From an uncultured Mediterraneibacter sp. (lineage in GTDB: Bacteria > Bacillota > Clostridia > Lachnospirales > Lachnospiraceae), in contig CALWTQ010000018.1 of the NCBI GenBank assembly GCA_944384505.1, positions 1-52,766 on the forward strand: DNA of 52,766 nucleotides, in the 5' to 3' direction. A program made the translations under genes and the position numbers. Below, piece by piece: positions 1 to 8,599 of the stretch. Each line of letters begins with the position of its first letter. Position 1 is the stretch's first letter. Under the pieces are notes generated by a model. That model ran no database searches. It had not been told where the DNA came from and worked only from the letters and a program-made list of their open reading frames with translations.

Positions 1-73
1 TGGTTCGCTACACTTGGCGGTAAATACCCGTGACTGGACTTTCACCAGTAAGATTAGTGCCATGCTCGGCACA
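1..73. other. Left-edge sequence unrelated to the repeat, possible gene tail
   Basis: These bases do not match the corresponding part of the two full repeat copies. Frame 1 reads ten sense codons (W F A T L G G K Y P) and then TGA at 31-33, so it could be the 3' end of a plus-strand gene cut by the window edge. Nothing more can be said about it. The repeat-derived sequence begins around base 74. Confidence 0.2.
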
Positions 74-700
74 CAATACAAGGACAGCAGGTGAACAACT
101 CGCTTTAGCTCAAACAAGTTCACCTGCTGTCCTAACATCCACCTCCGCAGCTTCAAGTTTCACTAATTCCCTTCCGAAGGCGCCCATCGCCATCCTCCAT
201 CCCCGCAGAATCTTTCTTGAAATGGGGCTGTTTTCTGGGCTTTTCAAGCCGGAAGTTAATGAATTTATAGCTGTCAAAAGAAGCAGGCGCGGCCGGAAGA
301 CTTTCGCAGCGAAAAGCCTCCAAGCCGCGCCAACTGCGCTTTACAGCTCTGTTTAGAGCAGTGACACTCCCGACAGGAAATGCACAGGAAGTGGAGTGGA
401 TATTTTGCAGCGCGTATTCTGAGGGAGGGAACAGGAGGGACATGCGCCTTTGGAGGAATCTGCCGGAAGATCTTAGAAGGCGGAGAGGTGTTGTTAAGCG
501 GTACGGCGGGGTTGTCTGAGTGAAACGAGTTCCCCGGCGTACCGCTTTGCTGTTAAACAACTCTTCGGCTTCTTAGATCCTTCCCAGATTCCGGAACGAA
601 GCATGGAACTCCTGTTCCCTTCATCAGAATACGCGCTGCAAAATATCTGTTCCGCTTCCGGATGATTTCAGATGGAAAGTGTTATTGAACTAAATAGCTG
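74..700. repeat. Palindromic TIR repeat, copy 1 (5'-truncated)
   Basis: About 627 bp closely match copies at 5851-6617 and 40282-41049, but the left terminal repeat and the outer strand of the first long hairpin are missing. Apical hairpin 1 is intact, with stem 81-96 against 118-133. Apical hairpin 2 has stem 497-511 against 532-546 with one mismatch. The right terminal repeat is at 680-700. The 11-mer CTAAATAGCTG occurs twice, at 690-700 and 706-716, so the end looks tandemly duplicated. The left arm matches copy 2 while the right arm matches copy 3, so this copy is a mosaic. ORFs in it are not conserved between copies and are judged non-coding. A MITE-like element or a large structured RNA are both possible. 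Confidence 0.85.
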
Positions 701-762
701 TTGCTCTAAATAGCTGCCCCCTTTATTCCTCCTGCCTATAGCTTTCGATATCTCTTAAGTAT

Positions 763-791
763 TAGACATTCCCTGAAAAAGGGGCTATAAT
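763..791 (+). promoter_or_regulatory. Sigma-A-type promoter of the aldo/keto reductase
   Basis: TAGACA at 763-768 and TATAAT at 786-791 are separated by 17 bp, 33 bp before the ATG at 824. The strong ribosome binding site AAGGAGGT lies at 807-814. The promoter is 62 bp beyond the right end of repeat copy 1. Confidence 0.6.
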
Positions 792-823
792 TGAACTAAT
801 TGCAAAGAAGGAGGTACCGAACT

Positions 824-1957
824 ATGATCTACAGAAAATTCCAGGATCTTGAAATTTCCGCTCTTGGGATGGGCGCCATGCGTCTTCCTGTCATTAACGG
901 CAATGATGCAGAAATAGACGTAAAGACTACAGAAGAAATGGTCGCTTATGCCATGGAGCACGGAATCAACTACTATGATACTGCCTGGGGCTATCACAAC
1001 GGGAATTCTGAGACTGTACTCGGGAATGCGCTGAAACGTTATCCCAGGGACAGCTTCTTTCTGACTACAAAGTTCCCCGGGTATGACCTTGCCAACATGG
1101 ACAAGGTGGAAGCTATTTTTGAAGAACAGCTGAAAAAATGTCAGACAGACTATTTTGATTTCTATCTCTTTCACAATGTATGTGAGATGAACATTGACGC
1201 TTATCTTGATCCGAAATACGGAATTTACGACTATCTTATGGAGCAGAAGAGAAACGGCCGGATCCGCCATCTTGGATTCTCCGCCCATGGAAATTATGAA
1301 ACAATCAGCCGTTTCCTGAAAGCATATGGAAAGGACATGGAATTCTGCCAGCTTCAGCTGAATTATCTGGACTGGACTTTCCAGAACGCGAAAGAAAAAG
1401 TGGAACTGCTGAAAGAGTACAATATTCCGGTATGGGTAATGGAGCCGCTGCGCGGCGGAAAACTCGCCTCTCTTTCCCCGGAGAATGAGAAGAAACTAAA
1501 AGCGCTGCGCCCGGAGGAATCTATCCCGGCCTGGGCTTTCCGCTTCCTCCAGACACTCCCTGAGGTAACAGTTATCCTTTCGGGTATGTCCGATATGACG
1601 CAGCTCAAGGAGAATATCCGCACCTTTGAAGAGGATAAGCCGCTCTCTGATAAAGAGATGGAGACACTGCTCGGGATCGCAGGCGAAATGCTCGGCAAGA
1701 AGACGCTTCCCTGCACAGCATGCCACTACTGTGTCAGCCATTGTCCGCAAGGTCTGGATATCCCGGAGCTTCTCAATCTATATAATGAACATGTATTTAC
1801 AGAAGGCGGATTTATCGCTCCTATGGCTCTTGCTTCCTATCCGGAAGATAAACAGCCGGGCGCGTGCATCGGCTGCCGCAGCTGTGAGGCTGTCTGTCCT
1901 CAGCAGATCAAGATTTCAGAAGCAATGGCTGATTTTGCTGAAAAACTCAGCGTTTAA
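824..1957 (+). CDS. Aldo/keto reductase with C-terminal 2x[4Fe-4S] ferredoxin domain
   Basis: This 377-residue protein joins an NAD(P)H-dependent aldo/keto reductase TIM barrel (about 1-285) to a ferredoxin-like tail. The AKR tetrad is visible as D52, Y57, K83 and H117. Cysteines C297, C300, C303, C307 and C348, C351, C354, C358 form two CxxCxxC-type clusters. The family is annotated as ferredoxin-linked aldo/keto reductase, and the physiological substrate is not deducible. The ATG at 824 is chosen because AAGGAGGT lies 9 bp upstream; a longer reading from TTG at 800 would run through that site. It stands alone with its own promoter and a terminator at 1995-2033. Confidence 0.93.
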   Translation: MIYRKFQDLEISALGMGAMRLPVINGNDAEIDVKTTEEMVAYAMEHGINYYDTAWGYHNGNSETVLGNALKRYPRDSFFLTTKFPGYDLANMDKVEAIFEEQLKKCQTDYFDFYLFHNVCEMNIDAYLDPKYGIYDYLMEQKRNGRIRHLGFSAHGNYETISRFLKAYGKDMEFCQLQLNYLDWTFQNAKEKVELLKEYNIPVWVMEPLRGGKLASLSPENEKKLKALRPEESIPAWAFRFLQTLPEVTVILSGMSDMTQLKENIRTFEEDKPLSDKEMETLLGIAGEMLGKKTLPCTACHYCVSHCPQGLDIPELLNLYNEHVFTEGGFIAPMALASYPEDKQPGACIGCRSCEAVCPQQIKISEAMADFAEKLSV

Positions 1958-1994
1958 GACATAGTTTCGGTATATGTATTCTCAGACTGCAAAT

Positions 1995-2033
1995 TGCCCC
2001 GGAAGTTTAAAAACAATCCCGGGGCAGTTTTTA
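1995..2033 (+). terminator. Rho-independent terminator of the aldo/keto reductase
   Basis: TGCCCCGG (1995-2002) pairs with CCGGGGCA (2019-2026) and is followed by GTTTTTATA. Confidence 0.8.
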
Positions 2034-2080
2034 TATACTCTGCAGTATTGTACGCTTTTCTTCTAACACTTCTACTTTAC

Positions 2081-2114
2081 CATATAAAAAGAATCCTGCA
2101 AAGCAGGATTCTTT
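2081..2114 (-). terminator. Terminator of the large ABC transporter gene
   Basis: AAAGAATCCTGC (2088-2099) pairs perfectly with GCAGGATTCTTT (2103-2114). On the minus strand the stem is followed by a TTTTTATAT tract. It serves the gene that stops at 2144. Confidence 0.8.
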
Positions 2115-2143
2115 GTTCTCTCCGGTTCTCTCCGGCGATATCG

Positions 2144-5100
2144 TCACTCCGTCCTCAGCGCCGTCACAGGATCGCTCTTCGCCGCCTTCCTGGACGGGAT
2201 AATTCCTCCGATCAGTGTCAGCACTACACTCAGCATAATAAGCACGATCGCCGGCACAACCGGAAGAACTGCGCTTACGTCATTGCTTCCTGCCAGGTAA
2301 TGGATCAGGGCGTTGCCGGGGATCAGAAGGAGCAGGGTAAGCCCGATTCCAATCAGGCCGGCGCACAGTCCGATAATGAAGGTTTCCGCGTTAAACACCT
2401 GTGATATATTCCCCTTGGATGCTCCGATCGCACGCAGAATTCCGATCTCTTTCTTCCTCTCCAGAACACTGATATAGGTGATGACTCCGATCATGATGGA
2501 AGATACGACAAGAGAAATTGCCACAAATGCGATCAGCACATAGCTGATAATGTCGATAATATCTGTGACTGACGACATCAGCGTCCCCACCACGTCCGTG
2601 TAAGTAATCACCTGCTCGTCTTTTCCCTCGGCCTCCATACGGCTGTTATAATCATCCAATATATTTACAACCTCTTCCTTGCTCTCAAAGTTTTTCGGAT
2701 AGATATCAATGCCGGTGGGCACATCAAAATCTACATACCCCAGATTTTTCAGGTTATTTTCATAGGTTGCGCTCTCGGCAGAGCTCATGGACATCATAAG
2801 TTCCACAAGCTCATCCCCGGTCATGTTCATCTGAAATGCGTCCGCAAATGCCTCACCATCAATAATCATGGCCCCGGAAAGTGCTTTTTCCAAGCTGCTT
2901 CCAATCTGGCTCATAGCCTGCCCCATCACCTGTTCCATTGCCGATGCAATCTGGCCTGTCACCTGGCTCATCGCAGAACTGATCTGAGCCTCAAGCGCCC
3001 CTCCAATGGCCGTGCCATAAGCTGACATGGCGCTCTGCATGTAGCTGCTCATCGCATTCGTAACCTGGCTTTCCAGAGCGTCCATATCCACGATCCCTGT
3101 GACACCCTCTGTCAGTCTTTTCTGTCCGTCGTCTGTTCCGAGATAATTGATGAAATGCTCTCCCATCTTCCCCGGATCCGGGAGACCGTTTGCAGCCGCG
3201 TAACCCTGGTATCCCAGCGCCAGCTCAGAGGCCAGCTCCGCCATTTGGTCCCCTGTGATTACAACATTATCTGAAATACTGCCAAAAATCTCCCCGGCCC
3301 ACTTGCCGAGAATACTCTGAGCCTCCTGTGTCTGCATATATGCAGTCAGATACTCATCAAATTTATTCGGATCAGTCAGTCCATTGGCAGTCACATACTG
3401 CTGAAATCCAGACATAATCTCCGACAGCATATTCTGAAGCTGCTCCGCAGTCACAGTCACTCCATCTCCGAACTGGATGATCTGAGCAATATTTTCTCTT
3501 AATATCTGCCGGGCTTCCTCTGTGTTAAGATAATTGCTAAAGTCATCCTGAATCCCGGAATAATCCGCTTCCGGATGAGAAGCCGCGTACTGCTGATATC
3601 CTTCCAGAAGGCTTCCCGCCAGCCGGTTCATCCCGTTGGCCGATACAGACAAATCCAGGTTTCCGATCAGATCTGCCAGGCTTAGGGACGGCATATCCGG
3701 GAGTTCCACATTGATCTTGCTTAAGTCCAGCATCCCCGAAAGATCCATGGAGCTTCCGGCGGCGCTCATAACACTGCTCATATCAAATCCGCTGCTTCCT
3801 GATGAGGCGCCGAGTGATCCGGCCAGCCCGGAAAATGCGTTCTCATCAAAGCCAAACGCCTGCTGCAGCTTGCTCTCATCGATGGAGATCAATGACTCCA
3901 TATCGAATTCGCTGCTGCCGCTCTCTTCTCCAAATGCTTCTCCGGTAAACACATTGACAGACGGATCCGCAAGCTGCTGCTTCACAATCTCCTTCTTCTC
4001 CGCCTGCTCCGCCACATGACGGATCAGGGACGCCGGGTAGTTGATTCCGGCCGACAGCGCCGAAGCGCTGGCGTCTTCCGCCGGCTGCACAATACCGACA
4101 ATTGTCAGCTCTTCTCCGTTCTCAACGAGATTCTTCATGTAATTGCCGTCATCCTTCTTGTCTCTCCACACATGATACTGACTGTCATATTCATAGTAGT
4201 CGGCGCTGTTTACCACCCGGAATGTAATTCCCAATATATCATCGTAGGAATACTCGCCCATGTCATCCGGAGTCTCCACATCCTCATCGTTCATAAACTG
4301 CCGTACCATCTCATCCAGTTCCACTGAATCCCTGAGTCCAAGTGTATACAGCATAAAATCACTCATACTCCCGCCGGGAGTCAGGACGAGGACACACTCA
4401 TTATAATTTTCAGGCCACCGTCCGGCCTTTACGTCATACTGCCCCTCATAAAGTGCTTCGTTCTCCGGCATCTCAAAAAACACATTCGTACTCATCATGG
4501 TTGACATCATGCTGTTGGACGACACAGAAGACCCAAGCCCAAGGGAACTGAAAGACTGATCCGGATGTACCTGCCGCACAGAATCATCTGTTTCCAGATA
4601 AATCTGCGGGCTCACACTGTATGAGTACTCCACAGCATTTGTATAGGACTCTATTCCGCTCTCGCCGCTGTCCAGATATGCTTTCAAAGATTCCAGGTCA
4701 TTCGAATCCATAGTAGAAAACATATTTGTCACCATCTCTACGATGTGAACATCCCCCTGACTGTCCCCGCTTTCCTGAGCGGAAGCCCCTCCCCCTTCAT
4801 TGCTGACCATAATCGAGCTTAAGTCAAACCCGGTGCTCTGGATCTGCAGCGGATATTCAGACAGCGTCTCCTCTTCAATATCCTGAATATACTGATTCAC
4901 CCCTGTTGACAGAGACAGGATCAGAGCGATCCCGATAATTCCGATAGATCCCGCAAAGGCCGTCAGCAATGTCCGGGCTTTTTTCGTCCGCAGATTGTTA
5001 AAGCTCAGGGCCAGGGCCGTCAGAAATGACATGGAGGCTTTCCCCATATTCCTGTGCTCCGGATCCGCCAGAGCAGCCTCGTCCACTGTATACGGATCAC

Positions 5101-5764
5101 TGTCTGAGAGGATGTGTCCGTCTTTCAGATTCACAATCCGGGTGGCATATTCATGCGCCAGCTCCGGATTATGCGTCACCATTACAACCAGACGATCCCT
5201 GGCCACCTCTTTCAACAGTTCCATCACCTGAACGCTGGTCTCACTGTCCAGCGCGCCGGTGGGTTCATCAGCAAGAAGAATATCCGGATCATTCACAAGC
5301 GCCCGGGCGATCGCCACCCTCTGCATCTGGCCGCCGGAGAGCTGATTTGGTTTCTTATGCACCTGTTCGCCTAATCCCACCTGCTCCAGTGCCTTCTTCG
5401 CCCGCTCTCTTCGCTCTGTCTTCCCCACTCCGGAGATCGTCAGCGCCAGTTCCACATTGGCAAGCAGCGTCTGATGAGGGATCAGGTTATAACTCTGGAA
5501 TACAAACCCTATGGTATGGTTTCTGTAAGAATCCCAGTCTCTATCCTTATATTTCTTTGTGGAAATCCCATTGATAATCAGATCCCCGCTGTCATACCGG
5601 TCCAGCCCGCCTATGATATTAAGAAGCGTAGTCTTACCGGATCCGCTGGGGCCTAAAATGGCCACAAACTCGTTGTCCCGCAGATTCAGGCTGACCTTGT
5701 CAAGGGCCTTCTGGACCAGAGTCCCCGTTTTGTATTCTTTACAGATATCTCTGATTTGAAGCAT
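2144..5764 (-). CDS. ABC transporter, fused ATPase and FtsX/MacB-type permease with giant extracytoplasmic domain
   Basis: This 1206-residue protein starts with an ATPase of the LolD/MacB type: Walker A GPSGSGKT at 38-45, LSGGQ at 142-146, Walker B ILLADE at 162-167 and switch His198. One membrane helix follows (about 265-285), then roughly 770 residues outside the membrane, then a three-helix FtsX domain at the C-terminus. The outer domain is far longer than in MacB. It holds three tandem units of about 65 residues near 716-883 (GYQQY..., GFQQY..., GYQGY...), followed by a Met/Ser/Ala-rich helical stretch. The family usually exports peptides or lipids or does mechanotransmission; the substrate here is unknown. 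The start at 5764 follows AAGGGAG; a longer reading from 5794 would overlap that site. A single-gene transcript is likely. Confidence 0.92.
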   Translation of the reverse strand: MLQIRDICKEYKTGTLVQKALDKVSLNLRDNEFVAILGPSGSGKTTLLNIIGGLDRYDSGDLIINGISTKKYKDRDWDSYRNHTIGFVFQSYNLIPHQTLLANVELALTISGVGKTERRERAKKALEQVGLGEQVHKKPNQLSGGQMQRVAIARALVNDPDILLADEPTGALDSETSVQVMELLKEVARDRLVVMVTHNPELAHEYATRIVNLKDGHILSDSDPYTVDEAALADPEHRNMGKASMSFLTALALSFNNLRTKKARTLLTAFAGSIGIIGIALILSLSTGVNQYIQDIEEETLSEYPLQIQSTGFDLSSIMVSNEGGGASAQESGDSQGDVHIVEMVTNMFSTMDSNDLESLKAYLDSGESGIESYTNAVEYSYSVSPQIYLETDDSVRQVHPDQSFSSLGLGSSVSSNSMMSTMMSTNVFFEMPENEALYEGQYDVKAGRWPENYNECVLVLTPGGSMSDFMLYTLGLRDSVELDEMVRQFMNDEDVETPDDMGEYSYDDILGITFRVVNSADYYEYDSQYHVWRDKKDDGNYMKNLVENGEELTIVGIVQPAEDASASALSAGINYPASLIRHVAEQAEKKEIVKQQLADPSVNVFTGEAFGEESGSSEFDMESLISIDESKLQQAFGFDENAFSGLAGSLGASSGSSGFDMSSVMSAAGSSMDLSGMLDLSKINVELPDMPSLSLADLIGNLDLSVSANGMNRLAGSLLEGYQQYAASHPEADYSGIQDDFSNYLNTEEARQILRENIAQIIQFGDGVTVTAEQLQNMLSEIMSGFQQYVTANGLTDPNKFDEYLTAYMQTQEAQSILGKWAGEIFGSISDNVVITGDQMAELASELALGYQGYAAANGLPDPGKMGEHFINYLGTDDGQKRLTEGVTGIVDMDALESQVTNAMSSYMQSAMSAYGTAIGGALEAQISSAMSQVTGQIASAMEQVMGQAMSQIGSSLEKALSGAMIIDGEAFADAFQMNMTGDELVELMMSMSSAESATYENNLKNLGYVDFDVPTGIDIYPKNFESKEEVVNILDDYNSRMEAEGKDEQVITYTDVVGTLMSSVTDIIDIISYVLIAFVAISLVVSSIMIGVITYISVLERKKEIGILRAIGASKGNISQVFNAETFIIGLCAGLIGIGLTLLLLIPGNALIHYLAGSNDVSAVLPVVPAIVLIMLSVVLTLIGGIIPSRKAAKSDPVTALRTE

Positions 5765-5795
5765 ATATGCGTCTCCCTTCCACATTAACCACATA

Positions 5796-5823
5796 ATTTT
5801 AGCACATAATAGGGTTTTCTCAA
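5796..5823 (-). promoter_or_regulatory. Probable promoter of the large ABC gene
   Basis: On the minus strand TTGAGA (5818-5823) and TAAAAT (5796-5801) are 16 bp apart. They lie between the gene start and repeat copy 2. Confidence 0.45.
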
Positions 5824-5850
5824 AGGGGAATTCACATTCTCTTCACAGGT

Positions 5851-6617
5851 ACAGCTATAAAGTTCACTAACGTTCTTTTGCAAAACGTCCGAAAACAGGG
5901 TCTATTTCTGAGACGTATTCTGCGGGGATGGAGGACGGCTCAGGGCTTCGCTCCAGGGAATAAGGGAAACTAGGAAGCTGCGAATACGGACTAAATACAA
6001 GGACAGCAGGTGAACAACTCGCTTTAGCTCAAACAAGTTCACCTGCTGTCCTAACGTCCACCTCCGCAGCTTCAAGTTTCACTAATTCCCTTCCGAAGGC
6101 GCCCGTCGCCATCCTCCATCCCCGCAGAATCTTTCTCGAAATGGGGCTGTTTTCTGGGCTTTTCAAATCGGAAGTCAGTAAATATATAGCTGCCACAAGA
6201 AGCAGGCGCGGCCGGAAGTCTTTCGCAGTCAAAAGCCTTCAAGCCGCGCCAGTTCTACGTTTCAGCCTATTTAGAGCAATAACACTTCCGACAGGAAATG
6301 CGCAGGAAACGGAGCGGACGATTTGAGCAGACTTCCTGGGGAAAGGTGACAGCCGGGAGATGTGACTTTGGAGGAATCCGCTGAAAATCTTAAAGGGCGA
6401 AGAGCTGTTGTTAAGCGGCGCGCAGGGACTTGTCTGAGCGAAGCGAGTTTCCCTGCGCGCCGCTTTGCCCTTAAACAGCTCTTTGGCCTGTTAGATTTTC
6501 CGGATTCTGGAACGGAGCATCGCACGGCTGTCACCTTTTCACAGAATATCTATCGCAAAACACCCGCTCCGCTTCCGGACGTAAGTCATAGGAATTGTTA
6601 GTGCGCTAAATAGCTGT
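5851..6617. repeat. Palindromic TIR repeat, copy 2 (full length)
   Basis: This is a 767-bp copy bounded by imperfect inverted ends at 5851-5871 and 6597-6617, with 17 of 21 positions paired. Arm 1 is a nested hairpin. Bases 5917-5935 pair perfectly over 19 bp with 6112-6130, and the pairing continues imperfectly outward from 5888 to 6159. Inside it, apical stem 6000-6015 pairs perfectly with 6037-6052 around a 21-nt loop. A central hairpin pairs 6205-6212 with 6243-6250. Arm 2 spans about 6340-6540, with perfect apical stem 6414-6428 against 6450-6464. The right end abuts the TGA of the gene at 6617. No shared ORF is present. Pairings were read by eye. Confidence 0.88.
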
Positions 6618-7537
6618 CAGGACACAAACTGCTCCATATACCTCTTTGACTGTTCCACGGACTTTAGCACTTTCTCCCTGCTGCCCTCAAACGCTTTATC
6701 TTCGATCTCGATACATGCGTATCCGTCATAGCCGATATCTGTAAGGGCGGATACGAACTTGCCCCAGTCCACATCCCCAAGTCCCGGAAGTTTCGGGATC
6801 ATATAGTCCAGGGGATATGCCAGAGAGCCGCATTCTGCCAGTTTATCCCAGCACAGCTTGATATCTTTAAAGTGGATGTGGAACATCCGGTCTTTGAACT
6901 CGTATATCGGACGGATGTAATCCAGATGCTGCCACACGAAATGGCTCGGGTCAAAATTCAAGCCGAAGTTCGGGCTCGGAATCCGTTTGAACAGCTCTCT
7001 CCAGATCACCGGCGTGGACATCAGGTTCTGTCCGCCCGGCCACTGATCCGGCCCGAACAGCATCGGACAGTTCTCAATCCCGATTTTTACGTCGTTCTCT
7101 TCCGCGTATTTTATGATATCCGGCCAGATCTCCTCAAAAAGCTTTAAGTTATCTTCCAGATTTTTATTCTGATCACGTCCGATGAATGTATTTGTCAGAT
7201 TTATATTCAAAAGCGCGGACGCCTTGATTACGTTTTTGAGATGGGCGATATTTGCCGCCCGTTTTTCCAGATCCGCGTCCATCGTGTTCGGATAATATGC
7301 GAGCGCCGAGATTTCAATTCCTTTCTTCCCTGTGTATTCCAGAATATAGTTCCTGTACGCCTCATCCGAAATCACACGCTCCACATCAATATGAGACACA
7401 CCCGCATACCTTCTCTCCGCTCCTCCGGCAGGCCAGCAGGCAGCCTCGATACAGCTGAATCCCATTTTTGCCGCGGTGTCAACCGCTTCCTCAAAACTGA
7501 AATCGTCAAAAATGGCAGTCAAAATTCCAAGCTTCAT
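6617..7537 (-). CDS. Sugar phosphate isomerase/epimerase (AP-endonuclease-2-like TIM barrel)
   Basis: This 306-residue xylose-isomerase-like TIM barrel is the last gene of cluster 1. Expected metal ligands are visible in order: Glu in GIENC, Asp in NFDPSH, His in HIHFKD and Glu in CIEIED. Such proteins isomerise, epimerise or dehydrate sugars, keto-sugars or inosose derivatives; the exact reaction is not deducible. The start follows AAGGAGGA, and ATGA overlaps the stop of the oxidoreductase, so the two are translationally coupled. The TGA stop at 6617-6619 touches repeat copy 2, whose hairpins are the only visible 3' structure for this operon. Confidence 0.9.
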   Translation of the reverse strand: MKLGILTAIFDDFSFEEAVDTAAKMGFSCIEAACWPAGGAERRYAGVSHIDVERVISDEAYRNYILEYTGKKGIEISALAYYPNTMDADLEKRAANIAHLKNVIKASALLNINLTNTFIGRDQNKNLEDNLKLFEEIWPDIIKYAEENDVKIGIENCPMLFGPDQWPGGQNLMSTPVIWRELFKRIPSPNFGLNFDPSHFVWQHLDYIRPIYEFKDRMFHIHFKDIKLCWDKLAECGSLAYPLDYMIPKLPGLGDVDWGKFVSALTDIGYDGYACIEIEDKAFEGSREKVLKSVEQSKRYMEQFVS

Positions 7538-8580
7538 ATATCCTCCTTCCTCCAAGCAATCGTGCATCCTTTTTCAGATGACTCGATGCTTGCGAATACC
7601 GCCTTCATAGCGCTTAAAACAGATTCTCCTGAGATTTCCGGCTCCACATTATTTACTATGCAGTTGACAAACAGATCGATCACCCCTGATTTTGTCTGGT
7701 TATCATTTGTCTGGATCGTATCCACGTCATACTCCCGGCGTTCTCCGTCCTTTGTGATTACTACAATGGAATGAGCCGGATCGTCATAAATCCGCATAAT
7801 GCCTTTTGTCCCATAGAGAATCGTAGAGTTATCCTCTGCTCCGTAGTAGGTCCAGGATGCGGTCATCGTTCCCACGGCCCCGCCGGACATCTTGTAAATG
7901 CAGAATGCGTTGTCGTCTACACTGATGGGCTGCCCGTCCGAACCTTTTTTATCCAGTGTCATAAGCCTTGCAGTCGTCTCTACAACTTCCTGGGAGAGAA
8001 GGTACTGGATCAGATCTGTCTTGTGGATCCCCAGATCAGCCATAGCACCCATCCGGGCCTTGTTCTTATCAAAGAACCATGTATTCTTCCCGGGATCGAT
8101 GCTCCAGGTTTCTGGGCCGCCATGGCCGAAAGTGGTTCTGAACGTGATCACATCACCGATCTCTCCTGCCTCCAGCAGCTCCTTTGCCTTCACATGCGCT
8201 TTTGCGAGTCTCTGATTCTGTCCGATCATCAGATATTTCCCGCTTTCCCTGGCAGCGTCTGTCATGGCCCTGCACTCTTCATAGGTCACTCCCATGGGCT
8301 TCTCGCAGAGCACGTGCTTCCCCGCCTTAAGAGCAGCGATTGTAATCTCCGCATGGGCGCTGTTGGCCGCGCACACGGAGACTGCGTCTATCTCAGGGGC
8401 GCGAAGCAGCTCCTCATAAGAATCATACGCCTTCCCGCCGTATTTATCCGCCAGGTCAGCCGCCCGCTTTGCATTGAGGTCATAGAATCCTCTAAGTTCT
8501 GCCTCCGGGTTCTCTGCATACTCCGGAATATGTCTCTCCTGGGCGATCCGCCCACATCCGATGATTCCAATTCCTTTCAT
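7534..8580 (-). CDS. Gfo/Idh/MocA-family NAD(P)-dependent sugar oxidoreductase
   Basis: This 348-residue protein begins with a Rossmann motif (GIIGCGRIA, residues 4-12) and carries the family EKP motif in CEKPMGVTYEE, followed by the C-terminal alpha/beta substrate domain. Members oxidise a sugar or cyclitol hydroxyl with NAD(P)+; inositol, scyllo-inositol and glucose-type substrates are all known. It sits between two TIM-barrel isomerases, so the likely job is oxidation of an imported sugar to a keto intermediate. It is 19 bp after the upstream isomerase and overlaps the next gene by 4 bp. An AGGAGAAGG/AGGTGA purine tract precedes the ATG. Confidence 0.93.
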   Translation of the reverse strand: MKGIGIIGCGRIAQERHIPEYAENPEAELRGFYDLNAKRAADLADKYGGKAYDSYEELLRAPEIDAVSVCAANSAHAEITIAALKAGKHVLCEKPMGVTYEECRAMTDAARESGKYLMIGQNQRLAKAHVKAKELLEAGEIGDVITFRTTFGHGGPETWSIDPGKNTWFFDKNKARMGAMADLGIHKTDLIQYLLSQEVVETTARLMTLDKKGSDGQPISVDDNAFCIYKMSGGAVGTMTASWTYYGAEDNSTILYGTKGIMRIYDDPAHSIVVITKDGERREYDVDTIQTNDNQTKSGVIDLFVNCIVNNVEPEISGESVLSAMKAVFASIESSEKGCTIAWRKEDI

Positions 8581-8599
8581 TCTGTCACCTGCCTTCTCC

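Noticed and set aside
30-356. 108-residue plus-strand ORF in repeat copy 1
   Set aside because: The frame is broken in the other two copies, it crosses hairpin stems, and it has no ribosome binding site; it is a by-product of the palindromes.
153-560. 135-residue minus-strand ORF in repeat copy 1, partly shared with copy 3
   Set aside because: Copy 2 does not keep the frame and the shared part lies exactly over arm 2, where conservation is explained by structure.
785-1288. 167-residue minus-strand ORF
   Set aside because: It lies antisense inside the aldo/keto reductase gene, which has full family motifs and a strong ribosome binding site.
5851-6617. Repeat as an insertion sequence with a transposase
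   Set aside because: No ORF of useful size or with a DDE, HUH or serine/tyrosine recombinase motif is present in any copy; at most it is non-autonomous.
5840-6630. Target-site duplication around the repeat copies
   Set aside because: The bases flanking copies 2 and 3 do not form a convincing direct repeat, so none is claimed.
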